DNA of 22,986 nucleotides from Roseiarcus sp050015575 (GCA_050015575.1 JBEKBD010000076.1:1-22986); one strand, 5' to 3'; positions 13,631 through 21,702 are shown, counted from the stretch's first letter. Notes: a model not told the origin generated them from the letters alone. Translations and numbers: made by a program.

Positions 13631-16147
13631 ATGACTCCAGCGTCGACGCCGGCTGCCGTCGACCGCGTCGATCGGGCCGCCAACCCCGGATTGCTGGCGC
13701 TGCTCGTCGTCTGCCTCTGCGGCGCCGTGGCGGCCCTGCTGTGGCTGCCGGAAGAACTCGGCGTCAAGGCGATGTATTGGACCATCGCCGCGCTGGCGAT
13801 TTTCGGCGTTTTATCGATGCTGCTGTACGCGTTCGGCCAGTTGCAGTTCGCCGGCCGCGCCGGTCGTTACGACATCACCAAGGCCATCGCCGATTCCAAC
13901 GGCGACGGGCTGATCGTCACCGACGCCCATTCGCGCATCATTTACGCCAACGAGGCCTATCGCGCGCTTTCGGGCGCGAAGGGCGCGTCGGACCTCAGGC
14001 TCGTCGAGCGCCTGTTCACCGGCGCGCCGGAAGTGTCCGAGGCGGTCTACCGGTTGGCGCAGGCCGCGCGCGCCGGCGCGCGCGCCGCCGAAGAATTGCG
14101 CATGGCCCCGCCGCTGAGCGGAGAAGCCGCCGCGGCCTGGTACCGCATCCGCGTGCGCCCGCTCCGCGGCGTCGCCAAAGCCGGGGTGACGCTGTGGACG
14201 GTCGGCGACATCACGCGCGAGCGCGAGCGGCACGAAAGTTTCTTCCAAGACCTGCAACACGCCATCGACTATCTCGACCACGCGCCGGCGGGCTTTTTTT
14301 CCGCCGAGCCCGACGGCTCGATCGCGCACATGAACGCGACGCTCGCGAGCTGGCTCGATTACGACATCGCGCAGTTCGCCGCCGGCCAGCTCAAGCTTTC
14401 CGATATCGTAGCGGCCGACGGCGCGGCGCTGCTCGGCCTCGTCTCCGGCCGCCCCGGGGAAGTGAAGACCGAACGCTTCGACGTCGATCTCAAGCGCCGA
14501 CACGGCCAGTTCCTCCCCGTCCGCCTGCTGCACCGCGTGGCCTTTTCCAGCGCCGGGGCGCCGGGCGCCTCGCGCACCCTGGCGCTCAACCGCGCGCCCA
14601 GCGAAGACAAGGGCGAAGATCTGCGCGCCGCCGAGGTTCGCTTCGCGCGATTCTTCAATTCGACGCCGATGGCGATCGCCTCGGTCGATCCGCAAGGCGT
14701 GGTGCTGCGCGCCAACGGCGCCTTTGCGCGGCTCGCCCCGCTCGCTCTCAAGGCGGGCGCGGACGAAGGCCGCCCCTCGATCTATCGCGCCCTGGCCGAG
14801 CGCGATCACCCGCTCTTGCGCGAGGCGATCGCGGCGGCGGGCGAAGGCAAGGGCGACATCGCGCCCGTCGACATCGCCCTGGCGGGTGAAGGCGAACGCT
14901 CGGCGCGCTTCTTCGTCTCGGCCGCCGACCCCGAGGGCGACGAAGGCGCCAGCGCCTTCGTCTTCGCCCTCGACACCACCGAACTGCGGACGCTGCAGGA
15001 GAATTTCCTCCAGAGCCAGAAGATGCAGGCGATCGGCCAACTCGCCGGCGGCATCGCGCACGACTTCAACAACGTGCTGACCGCGATCATCGGCTATTCC
15101 GATCTATTGCTCGCCAACCATCGGCCGACCGATCCGTCCTTCCAGGACATCATGCAGATCAGGCAGAACGCCAACCGCGCCGCCGGTCTGGTGCGCCAGT
15201 TGCTCGCCTTCTCGCGCCGACAGACCTTGCGCCCTCAGACGCTGCAGCTCGGCGAAGTGTTGTCGGACTTGCAGATGCTGCTGCGACGGCTGGTCGGCGA
15301 GACGATCGAACTCGAAGTCGTGCACGGACGCGATCTGTGGTTGGTGAAGGCCGACCTCAATCAGTTCGAGCAAGTCATCGTCAACCTCGTCGTCAACGCT
15401 CGCGACGCGATGAGCGACGGCGGCCACATCGCGCTGCGCACGCGCAACGTCGCCGCAGCCGATTGCGCGGCCTTCAACGAGAAGGCGCTGCTGCCCAACG
15501 ACTACGTGCTGATCGAAGTCGAGGACAACGGCCACGGGATTCCCGCCGAGGTGCGCGACAAGATTTTCGAGCCCTTCTTCACCACCAAGGAGGTCGGCAA
15601 GGGCACCGGCCTCGGCCTTTCCATGGTCTACGGCATCGTCAAGCAGACCGGCGGCTACGTCTTTTACGAAAGCGAGCAGGGCGTCGGCACGACGTTCCGC
15701 ATTCTGCTGCCGCGCCACATCCCCGAGCCGGTCGCCGAGCCGACGAAGAAGGAAGCCGCCAAACCCGCCGCCGACCTCACGGGACACGGCGCGATCCTGC
15801 TGGTCGAGGACGAAGAGGCGGTCCGCTCCTTCGCCTCGCGGGCGCTCGCGTCGCGCGGTTACACAGTGATCGAGGCCGATACCGGCGCCGACGCGCTGCG
15901 CGCGGTCGAACGCGCGGGCGGCAAAATCGATCTGATCGTTTCCGACGTCATCATGCCCGAAATGGACGGTCCGACCATGCTGACCGAGCTGCGCCGGCGC
16001 GGGCTGAACGCGAAGGTGATTTTCGTCTCCGGCTACGCCGACGACGCCTTCGCCAAGAATCTGCCGGAGGGGCAGGAATTCCTCTTCCTGCCCAAGCCCT
16101 TCACGCTCAAGCAATTGGTGGAGACCGTCAAGAGCGCGATGAGCTGA
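13631..16147 (+). CDS. cckA: Cell-cycle hybrid histidine kinase/phosphatase CckA
   Basis: The 838-residue protein has the CckA architecture. Two membrane helices lie at about 20-40 and 48-68. PAS-like sensor domains follow: about 80-200 (NGDGLIVTDAHSRIIYANEA), 205-320 and 335-452. The DHp domain has the phosphorylated histidine in GGIAHDFNN (H477). The ATPase domain shows VNLVVNARDAM (N box), DNGHGIP, FEPFFTTK and GTGLGLSMV. A C-terminal receiver (about 720-838) has D772 in VSDVIMPEMDG. In Caulobacter and rhizobia CckA passes phosphate through ChpT to CtrA and CpdR, controlling division, DNA replication and the GANTC methylase CcrM. The ATG at 13631 follows a strong GGGGGAGGA. The gene is convergent with the L,D-transpeptidase gene. 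Identity is firm from architecture and motifs. Confidence 0.95.
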   Translation: MTPASTPAAVDRVDRAANPGLLALLVVCLCGAVAALLWLPEELGVKAMYWTIAALAIFGVLSMLLYAFGQLQFAGRAGRYDITKAIADSNGDGLIVTDAHSRIIYANEAYRALSGAKGASDLRLVERLFTGAPEVSEAVYRLAQAARAGARAAEELRMAPPLSGEAAAAWYRIRVRPLRGVAKAGVTLWTVGDITRERERHESFFQDLQHAIDYLDHAPAGFFSAEPDGSIAHMNATLASWLDYDIAQFAAGQLKLSDIVAADGAALLGLVSGRPGEVKTERFDVDLKRRHGQFLPVRLLHRVAFSSAGAPGASRTLALNRAPSEDKGEDLRAAEVRFARFFNSTPMAIASVDPQGVVLRANGAFARLAPLALKAGADEGRPSIYRALAERDHPLLREAIAAAGEGKGDIAPVDIALAGEGERSARFFVSAADPEGDEGASAFVFALDTTELRTLQENFLQSQKMQAIGQLAGGIAHDFNNVLTAIIGYSDLLLANHRPTDPSFQDIMQIRQNANRAAGLVRQLLAFSRRQTLRPQTLQLGEVLSDLQMLLRRLVGETIELEVVHGRDLWLVKADLNQFEQVIVNLVVNARDAMSDGGHIALRTRNVAAADCAAFNEKALLPNDYVLIEVEDNGHGIPAEVRDKIFEPFFTTKEVGKGTGLGLSMVYGIVKQTGGYVFYESEQGVGTTFRILLPRHIPEPVAEPTKKEAAKPAADLTGHGAILLVEDEEAVRSFASRALASRGYTVIEADTGADALRAVERAGGKIDLIVSDVIMPEMDGPTMLTELRRRGLNAKVIFVSGYADDAFAKNLPEGQEFLFLPKPFTLKQLVETVKSAMS

Positions 16148-16224
16148 CCCCCGCTGCGAGCGAATCGCCCGGGGGCCCGGCGCGCCGAGAAGAAGGACGC
16201 CGGCGACGCCGCGCTCGCCCGCCC

Positions 16225-17520
16225 TCAATCCTGCGGCATCGCGAGCGGCGCCGCGGGGATCGCGGAAGCGATCGGGCCGGGGCCCGCGCCGTCGCGCTGG
16301 TAGATGTCGGGGCGGAACTGCACGATCCCGTCGGGCGTCGCCCAGGCAGTGATGTAGACCCAGTAGACGTTGACCGGCGCCGCCAACTTGACGTCGACGC
16401 GTTGGCCGGAGTTGATGGTCTGGTCGATCTGGTCGCGTCCCCAGCCGGGATTGTCCTTGAGCAGCCAGGCGACGTAGTCGCGAACGTCCTGCACGCGCAC
16501 GCATCCCGAGGAGACGAAGCGGAAATCGTCGCCGAAGATGCCCTTCGACGGCGTGTCGTGCATGTAGACGCCGTAGGGGTTGGGGATGTTGATGCGCACC
16601 GAGCCGAGCGAGTTGATGTCCGCGCCGGTGTCCTGGCGGTACTTGTAGTTGGTCGCCTCGGTGGTGTTCCAGTCGATCGACTGGGGCGAGACCTCCTGCC
16701 CTTCCCGATTGAAGACGCGAATCTTCTCGTCGGTGAGATAGTTCGGATCGGCCTGCATCTTGGGGATCAGGTCCTTCTTGATCAACGAGGGCGGCACCGT
16801 CCAGAACGGATTGAAATTGATCTCCGTCGCCTTGGTCTGCATGATCGGCGACTGGCGGTCGATCTTGCCGACGCCGGCCACGTGATGCGAATAGACGACC
16901 CCGTTTTCGACCGTTTCGACGGCGGCGGCGGGAATGTTGACCATCACGAAGCGCGCCCCCAAATCGCCCGAGAACGCGCGCAGGCGCACGATGTTGGTCT
17001 CCAACTGCTGCAGGCGCGCTTCGGCGGAGACGTTCAGCTCGGCCAGGGTCTCGTCGTTGACGACGCCGGTCGGACCGAGGCCGTGGCGAACCTGGAAGCG
17101 CTTGACCGCCGCCTCGACGAACGAGTCGAAGGTGCGCCCCATCCCCGCCACCGGATCGAGATCGCCCGAGGCGATTAGGCGCTGCCGCAGAGCCTGCACC
17201 GCCCTGGACTTGCCGCCGATCTTCAGTTCGGCGTCGGCCGGCACCGGATTCCATCCGCCTCGCGCCACCAGGCTCTGATAGACTTGGATCGCCGCTTCCG
17301 TCGCCGCGACCGTGTCGGGCGAAAGCACCGGCGTGGTCTCGCGACCGACGGAAATCCGCTCGGAGGTTTCGTAGCTCTGGCGCCATTCGGCCTGATCGTC
17401 GTCCCCGGCCTGCTGGGCGCGGGCGCCAATACTCGCCAACGCCGCCCCGGCCAACGCGCCAACGGCGGCGCCGGAAAGAAAAGCGCGTCGATCGATCGAC
17501 AAAGAACGAATTCCCTTCAT
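16225..17520 (-). CDS. ldtP: L,D-transpeptidase with peptidoglycan-binding domain (LdtP-like)
   Basis: From the ATG at 17520 the protein has 431 residues. It begins with a twin-arginine-type signal (DRRAFLSGAAVGALAGAA) and is therefore probably exported folded. A peptidoglycan-binding module lies at about 99-159 (FVEAAVKRFQVRHGL, then PTGVVNDETLAELN). The YkuD catalytic domain follows, with YMHDTPSK (H321) and SSGCVRV (nucleophile C340). Such enzymes make 3-3 cross-links in peptidoglycan or attach proteins to it in the periplasm. An alternative ATG at 17538 abuts AAGGA too closely. The gene lies downstream of a MarR-type regulator matching LdtR, which is reported to control ldtP in Liberibacter and Sinorhizobium; the symbol rests on that pairing. 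Length and domain order fit the YcbB-like group. Confidence 0.88.
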   Translation of the reverse strand: MKGIRSLSIDRRAFLSGAAVGALAGAALASIGARAQQAGDDDQAEWRQSYETSERISVGRETTPVLSPDTVAATEAAIQVYQSLVARGGWNPVPADAELKIGGKSRAVQALRQRLIASGDLDPVAGMGRTFDSFVEAAVKRFQVRHGLGPTGVVNDETLAELNVSAEARLQQLETNIVRLRAFSGDLGARFVMVNIPAAAVETVENGVVYSHHVAGVGKIDRQSPIMQTKATEINFNPFWTVPPSLIKKDLIPKMQADPNYLTDEKIRVFNREGQEVSPQSIDWNTTEATNYKYRQDTGADINSLGSVRINIPNPYGVYMHDTPSKGIFGDDFRFVSSGCVRVQDVRDYVAWLLKDNPGWGRDQIDQTINSGQRVDVKLAAPVNVYWVYITAWATPDGIVQFRPDIYQRDGAGPGPIASAIPAAPLAMPQD

Positions 17521-17607
17521 GGAAAGGCCGAGCCTCATTCCTTAGAGAGCCAACGAGATGGCGCCCCGATCGTCGTCGTCCAGCGCCCGGCGCCAACGTA
17601 AGCGCGC

Positions 17608-17626
17608 GATTCCCTCGCGACGAGTC
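17608..17626. promoter_or_regulatory. Two GANTC sites upstream of ldtP
   Basis: GATTC (17608-17612) and GAGTC (17622-17626) lie about 90-105 bases upstream of the ldtP start, in the probable promoter region. GANTC is the CcrM methylation target of alphaproteobacteria. A role in expression is inferred. Confidence 0.35.
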
Positions 17627-17729
17627 TGTTTTTGATGAAGATCGGTTCAGTCGGGCGAATTTATGGCCGCGCGCCCGCGGGCGCCGAGACGTGATCGAGG
17701 CGGATGCGAACGCCGGCGGCGCGCGCGAA

Positions 17730-17753
17730 AAGGGCGCCCCGAGGGGCGCCCTT
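17730..17753 (-). terminator. Rho-independent terminator of ldtR
   Basis: AAGGGCGCCCC and GGGGCGCCCTT form a perfect 11-bp inverted repeat around GA. On the minus strand the stem is followed by TTTT (counting the last two stem bases), 41 bases after the ldtR stop. It should separate ldtR from ldtP transcription, so ldtP needs its own promoter. Confidence 0.8.
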
Positions 17754-17794
17754 GGATCGAGTGCGGATCGCCGGCGGCCGCGAACGCGACCGCG

Positions 17795-18307
17795 TCAGAG
17801 CCGGTACTTGATCTGATCGGTCCAGAAGCGCTCCAGGCGCGCCAGCGCCCGGTTCATGCGCGTGAAATCGTCCGCCATGACGCCGCCGATCTGCTCGACC
17901 GTCATTGCATGCTTTTCGTACAGGCCGCCGATGATTCGGTGAATCTCTTCGCCCTTTTCCGTCAGACTGATGCGCACCGAGCGACGGTCGATGCGCGAGC
18001 GGGCGTGATGGAGATAGCCCATCTCGACCAGCTTCTTGACGTTGTAGGAGACATTCGAGCCGAGGTAGTAACCGCGCGTGCGCAGTTCGCCCGCGGTCAA
18101 TTCCTTGTCGCCGATGTTGAAGAGCAGCAGCGCCTGCACCGCATTGACGTCGGAGCGCCCGCGGCGGTCGAACTCGTCCTTGATCACGTCGAGGAGACGG
18201 CGGTGCAACCGCTCCACCATGGTCAGGGTTTCGAGATACGCTGGACGAACTCCAGCTATTCTTTCGCTGCGGGATGCGCTTTCTTCCGCTTTTGCAAGAT
18301 TCGTCAT
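17795..18307 (-). CDS. ldtR: MarR-family winged-helix regulator, LdtR type
   Basis: The protein has 170 residues. An N-terminal dimerisation helix region (about 22-48, AYLETLTMVERLHRRLLDVI) precedes a winged helix (about 55-125) with ALLLFNIGDKELTAGEL, the recognition helix region YYLGSNVSYNVKKLVEMGYL and the wing RSRIDRRSVRISLTEKGEEI. C-terminal helices complete the dimer interface. This arrangement and the neighbouring L,D-transpeptidase match LdtR of Liberibacter and rhizobia, a regulator of cell-wall L,D-transpeptidase expression. The ATG at 18307 follows a weak ribosome site (GGCGAG). The upstream 195 bases are unusually A+T-rich and contain an inverted repeat and three GANTC sites. A clear terminator follows the gene. 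Identification as LdtR is inference from family and synteny. Confidence 0.87.
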   Translation of the reverse strand: MTNLAKAEESASRSERIAGVRPAYLETLTMVERLHRRLLDVIKDEFDRRGRSDVNAVQALLLFNIGDKELTAGELRTRGYYLGSNVSYNVKKLVEMGYLHHARSRIDRRSVRISLTEKGEEIHRIIGGLYEKHAMTVEQIGGVMADDFTRMNRALARLERFWTDQIKYRL

Positions 18308-18401
18308 GACACACTCGCCTGTTCGTCTGTCCCCGGCCGAGCTTATTATTCGGTCCGCTTATGACGCAGACTGTAACTCATGGCTATGAAGACGAGTTTA
18401 A

Positions 18402-18452
18402 GAGTCAAGATGAATCCAGAGTTTACTCAGTCTGGTAAACTTAAACTGAATC
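18402..18452. promoter_or_regulatory. Cluster of three GANTC sites in the ldtR promoter region
   Basis: GAGTC (18402-18406), GAATC (18412-18416) and GAATC (18448-18452) fall within 51 bases. The two GAATC sites lie inside a repeated TGAATCCA (18411-18418 and 18447-18454). A TTGACT that could be a -35 element on the minus strand occupies 18403-18408. Control by CcrM methylation is inferred. Confidence 0.45.
18420..18441. promoter_or_regulatory. Inverted repeat, candidate operator of ldtR
   Basis: AGTTTAC (18420-18426) and GTAAACT (18435-18441) are perfect 7-base arms around an 8-base spacer, in an A+T-rich segment about 115 bases upstream of the ldtR start. A dimeric MarR protein could bind here, possibly LdtR itself. 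Related half-sites (GAGTTTAAG, TTAAACT) lie on both sides. Confidence 0.45.
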
Positions 18453-18502
18453 CAAACGACTATTGACTTTGGCGTAACGTTAACTCCGCGTCTCGCCGCC
18501 GC

Positions 18503-18979
18503 TCAAAACCGTTCCTGGCCGGCCCGCCAGCTCAACAGAAAATAGAGCGCCACCAACAGCGCGTTGAGCGCGACGCCGAGCGCGCCGGTCACCGCGCCGC
18601 GCGCGCCGAGCGCCGGAGAAACGCCCTCGATCACGGCGCACAGCAGCCACAGCACGCCCCCCCAGGGCGCCGCGAGCCAGAGGCCGACGGCGGCGAGCAG
18701 ATCGACCGCGGCGAAGAACACGATCGAACTCTGCAACGGCAGCGGCAGCATGGCGAAGTCGCCGTAGCCGGGAAGAGCGCCGAGCACCAGGCTCCAGTTG
18801 AACAGCCCCTTGGCGACCCACACCCAGGCGAGCGTGCGCATGAACCAGACCAGACCGTCCGTCCAACTCAGTTGCGCCAACAACCCCAGCGCGCCACGGC
18901 GGCCGGGCGCCGCCTCCGCGGGCGCGTGGTCGATGATCTCGACCACGCCGTCGACGCCTTGGCGCATGACGGCCTTCAT
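18503..18979 (-). CDS. DUF6163 family membrane protein
   Basis: The 158-residue protein has an N-terminal soluble part of about 45 residues (VDGVVEIIDHAP) and four hydrophobic segments (about 46-66, 78-98, 100-120, 128-150). The segments FMRTLAWVWVAKGLFNWSLV and FFAAVDLLAAVGLWLAAPWG match what I recall of the rhizobial DUF6163 family, small inner-membrane proteins of unknown function often found near ldtR. The ATG at 18977-18979 has GGAG eight bases upstream and overlaps the stop of the preceding 58-codon frame as ATGA. It is thus the last gene of the transcript that includes secY and adk, or has its own promoter. No terminator is visible after its stop. Confidence 0.75.
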   Translation of the reverse strand: MKAVMRQGVDGVVEIIDHAPAEAAPGRRGALGLLAQLSWTDGLVWFMRTLAWVWVAKGLFNWSLVLGALPGYGDFAMLPLPLQSSIVFFAAVDLLAAVGLWLAAPWGGVLWLLCAVIEGVSPALGARGAVTGALGVALNALLVALYFLLSWRAGQERF

Positions 18980-19152
18980 CGCGGCGGCTCCAGGCGGGTC
19001 AATTCGAGACCGCCGGGCGGCGCGAAGCCCGCGCCGGCGTCGGGGAAGCAGCGGACGCCGGCTTCGCGCGCCGCCGATCGGCGCGGCCGGCGCTCGACGC
19101 GCGCCCCCGGTTCGTCCGAGGCGAGGCCGGGCGCGGACGGGCTCGCCGTCAT
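18976..19152 (-). CDS. Small ORF (58 codons) overlapping adk and the DUF6163 gene
   Basis: This frame runs from an ATG at 19150-19152 to a TGA at 18976-18978. Its start overlaps the adk stop as ATGA, and its stop overlaps the DUF6163 start as ATGA, so translation could be coupled along the chain. The product begins MTASPSAPGLASDEPGARVE and ends GGLELTRLEPPR, with a basic middle; I recognise no family. It has one cysteine and no membrane segment. Most codons end in G or C (only about six of 57 do not), as in real genes here, although GC-rich DNA can mimic this. No ribosome site precedes its start, which fits coupling. Two exact overlaps are better evidence than composition. It may also be a simple spacer read-through frame. 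Confidence 0.5.
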   Translation of the reverse strand: MTASPSAPGLASDEPGARVERRPRRSAAREAGVRCFPDAGAGFAPPGGLELTRLEPPR

Positions 19153-19736
19153 TCCAGCGGCGCGACGATCGCGTCGATCGCGCCGGCGACCTCGGCGATG
19201 CTGGCCATGCCGTCGACCAAGCGCAGCGCGCCCTTGGCGGCGTAGTGGGGCGTCACCGCCGCCGTGTCGCGCAAATAGGCCGCGAGGCGCGTCTTGAAAA
19301 CCTCGGGATCGTCATCCTTGCGCACCGCTCGTCCGGCGGCTTTGGCCTCGGCGGCGCGATTGACGATGCGTGTGACCAGCTTCTCGGCGTCGGCCTTCAA
19401 TTCGATCGCCGCGTCGATCTTAAGCCCCTTGCGCGCGAGCATCCGGTCGAGCGCGGCCGCCTGGGCCAGCGTGCGCGGAAAGCCGTCGAGGATGAAGCCC
19501 TTCTTGGCGTCCGGCTCGTCGATGCGGGCCTCGATGATGCCCTCGACGATTTCGTCGGAAACCAGGGCGCCCGATTCCATCACCGCCTTGGCCTTGCGGC
19601 CGATCGGCGTCCCCGCGGCGGCCGCCGCGCGCAGCATGTCGCCCGTCGAAAGCTGGGGAATGCCGTATTTCTCCACCAGTCGAGCCGCCTGCGTGCCCTT
19701 GCCCGCGCCGGGCGGCCCGAGCAGGATCAACCTCAT
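19149..19736 (-). CDS. adk: Adenylate kinase
   Basis: Adenylate kinase interconverts ATP + AMP and two ADP in the cytosol. The protein has 195 residues. The P-loop is LGPPGAGKGT (6-15), the AMP-binding part includes LSTGDMLR, and DGFPRT (about 85-90) follows. The LID is the short form: residues around VTRIVNRAAEAKAAGRAVRKDDDPEVFKTR have no zinc cysteines. Alphaproteobacterial enzymes commonly show this. The ATG at 19734-19736 overlaps the secY stop as ATGA, so the two genes are translationally linked. In most relatives adk is followed by rpsM; here it is followed by a 58-codon frame and DUF6163. Confidence 0.96.
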   Translation of the reverse strand: MRLILLGPPGAGKGTQAARLVEKYGIPQLSTGDMLRAAAAAGTPIGRKAKAVMESGALVSDEIVEGIIEARIDEPDAKKGFILDGFPRTLAQAAALDRMLARKGLKIDAAIELKADAEKLVTRIVNRAAEAKAAGRAVRKDDDPEVFKTRLAAYLRDTAAVTPHYAAKGALRLVDGMASIAEVAGAIDAIVAPLE

Positions 19737-21067
19737 CGCTTTCTCCCCCTCAGCTTGGCCTTGCGGATCAGGCCCTCGTATTGATGCGCCTGCAGGTGGC
19801 CGTGAATCTGCGCCACCGTGTCCATGGTGACGTTGACGACGATCAACAGCGACGTGCCGCCGAAATAGAGTTGGATCGAGGAATAGGAAGTCAGCAATTC
19901 CGGCAGGATGCAGATCAACGCGAGATACCCCGCGCCGAGCACGGTGACGCGGGTGAGCACGTAGTCGATATATTGCGCGGTGCGCTCGCCGGGTCGCACG
20001 CCGGGCACGAAGCCGCCGTGCTTCTTGAGGTTTTCGGCGGTGTCGGTCGGGTTGAACACAGTCGACGTATAGAAGAACGCAAAGAAAACGATCAGCGCGA
20101 CGTAGAGGATGATGTAGACCGGGCCGCCGCGTCCCAGCAGCGTCGAAATGGTCGACAGCAGCCCCGAACTCGCCGACCCCTGCGCGAAATTGGCGGCGGT
20201 GGTCGGCAGCAGCAGCAGCGAGGAAGCGAAGATCGGCGGAATCACGCCCGACGTATTGAGTTTGAGCGGCAGGAACGAACTTTGCCCCTCGTACATCTTG
20301 TTGCCGACCTGGCGGCGCGGATAGGTGATGGGAACGCGGCGCTGCGCCCGTTCGATGAACACGATGAACCCGACGACGACGAACACCATCGCGATGACGG
20401 CGAGCACCAAGCCGGTCGAGATCGATCCCTGGCGGCCGAGTTCGAACAGTTGCACCGCCGCGACCGGCAGACGCGCGACGATGCCGGCGAAGATGATCAG
20501 CGACGACCCGTTGCCGACGCCGCGCGAAGTGATCTGCTCGCCGAGCCAGACCAGGAACATCGTGCCGCCGGTCAAGGTGACGACCGTCGAGAAACGGAAC
20601 ATCAGGCCGCCCTCGCTGACCACTCCCGTCCTTCCCTCGAGGCCGATCGCAATGCCGTAGGCCTGGAACACCGCCAGCACCACCGTCAGGTACCGGGTGT
20701 ACTGATTGAGGACCTTGCGCCCCGCCTCGCCCTCCTTCTTGATCGCTTCCAGCGAGGGCACCACCGAACTGAGCAGCTGGATGATGATCGAGGCCGAGAT
20801 GTAGGGCATGATGTTGAGCGCGAACACCGCCATGCGCTGGACCGCGCCGCCCGAGAACATGTTGAACATGTCGAGCACGCCCTGGCTGTGCCCGGTGAAC
20901 GACTGCTCGAACGCCTTGGGGTCGATGAAGGGCAGCGGGATAAAGGTGCCGAGGCGGAAAATGACCAATGCGCCGAGCGTGAACCAGATGCGCTTCTGTA
21001 GTTCCTCCGCCTTGGAGAAGGCGGACCAGTTGATGTTCGCTACGAGCTGTTCGGCCGCCGATGCCAT
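19733..21067 (-). CDS. secY: Preprotein translocase subunit SecY
   Basis: SecY forms the protein-conducting channel of the Sec translocon in the inner membrane. The product has 444 residues and about ten transmembrane segments. Recognisable blocks are RIWFTLGALVIFRLGTFIPL (first helix), MPYISASIIIQLLSSVVPSL (second), GNGSSLIIFAGIV, the cytosolic loop FIERAQRRVPITYPRR with KLNTSGVIPPIFASS, and FVPGVRPGERTAQYID. These match alphaproteobacterial SecY throughout. The ATG at 21065-21067 begins MASAAEQLVANINW. The C-terminus is basic (RKAKLRGRKR) and its stop overlaps the adk start. A 142-base gap separates it from rplO, within the spc operon. Confidence 0.97.
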   Translation of the reverse strand: MASAAEQLVANINWSAFSKAEELQKRIWFTLGALVIFRLGTFIPLPFIDPKAFEQSFTGHSQGVLDMFNMFSGGAVQRMAVFALNIMPYISASIIIQLLSSVVPSLEAIKKEGEAGRKVLNQYTRYLTVVLAVFQAYGIAIGLEGRTGVVSEGGLMFRFSTVVTLTGGTMFLVWLGEQITSRGVGNGSSLIIFAGIVARLPVAAVQLFELGRQGSISTGLVLAVIAMVFVVVGFIVFIERAQRRVPITYPRRQVGNKMYEGQSSFLPLKLNTSGVIPPIFASSLLLLPTTAANFAQGSASSGLLSTISTLLGRGGPVYIILYVALIVFFAFFYTSTVFNPTDTAENLKKHGGFVPGVRPGERTAQYIDYVLTRVTVLGAGYLALICILPELLTSYSSIQLYFGGTSLLIVVNVTMDTVAQIHGHLQAHQYEGLIRKAKLRGRKR

Positions 21068-21209
21068 CGCTTTCGCGCTCCGCTGTTTCCCCGCGCATCC
21101 GCAGCGCGCGGCTCATAGACGCCATTCGAACGACCGCCGATGCGGCGGCGCTCCCATCATATGGCCCGGGCGTGATCGATTGCCACCCCTTAAAGCGGCC
21201 GCTCGTCGT

Positions 21210-21692
21210 TCACGGGCCCGCAGGCGCGGCCTTGTTGGCGAGCGTCTTCACGCTGCCGCCCGCCTTTTCGATCGCCGCGACGGCGCTCTTCGACGCGCCG
21301 TAGACCTCGAAATCGGCTTTAGCCTTGATCGCCCCGTTGCCGAGAATCTTCACCCCGTCGCGCGCGCGCGCCACCACTTTCGCTTCGACCAGCGCAGCGA
21401 CGGTGATCGGCTTGCCCGCGTCGAGAACCCCGGCCTCGATCGCGGCCTGGATCCGGCCGAGATTGACTTCGTTGAGGTCGAGCTGCGAGGGCGGCGTGAA
21501 GCCGCGCTTAGGTAAGCGGCGATAAAGCGGCATCTGACCGCCTTCGAACCCCTTGATGCGCACGCCCGAGCGCGCGGTCTGGCCCTTGCCGCCGCGGCCC
21601 GCCTGCTTGCCCTTGCCCGAGCCGATGCCGCGACCGACGCGAATGCGCGACTTCGTCGCGCCCGCATTGTCCTTGATCTCGTTGAGTTTCAT
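21210..21692 (-). CDS. rplO: Large-subunit ribosomal protein L15 (uL15)
   Basis: The 160-residue protein begins MKLNEIKDNAGATKSRIRVG, followed by a Gly/Lys-rich extension (GRGIGSGKGKQAGRGGKGQT) and GFEGGQMPLYRRLPKRGF, all diagnostic of L15, an assembly protein of the 50S subunit that contacts 23S rRNA. The C-terminal domain (ITVAALVEAKVV, VKILGNGAI) is typical. The ATG at 21690-21692 follows GAGGA at good spacing. It is 10 bases downstream of rpmD, in normal spc order. Confidence 0.97.
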   Translation of the reverse strand: MKLNEIKDNAGATKSRIRVGRGIGSGKGKQAGRGGKGQTARSGVRIKGFEGGQMPLYRRLPKRGFTPPSQLDLNEVNLGRIQAAIEAGVLDAGKPITVAALVEAKVVARARDGVKILGNGAIKAKADFEVYGASKSAVAAIEKAGGSVKTLANKAAPAGP

Positions 21693-21702
21693 ATTCGCGT
21701 CC

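Noticed and set aside
13811..15061. Minus-strand frame of 416 codons opposite cckA
   Set aside because: It is the antisense image of the kinase PAS domains, with no recognisable domain.
16148..16224. Terminator between cckA and ldtP
   Set aside because: GC-rich short palindromes are present (around CCCGGGGGCCCGG) but no convincing stem followed by T residues on either strand.
15104..17596. Very long minus-strand open frame (830 codons) across ldtP and the end of cckA
   Set aside because: It is a shadow in GC-rich DNA: real motifs occur in the cckA frame and the ldtP frame, and this one has none.
19737..21125. Upstream part of a long minus-strand frame that ends as adk
   Set aside because: It reads through secY in the wrong frame; adk starts at 19736 with the ATGA overlap.
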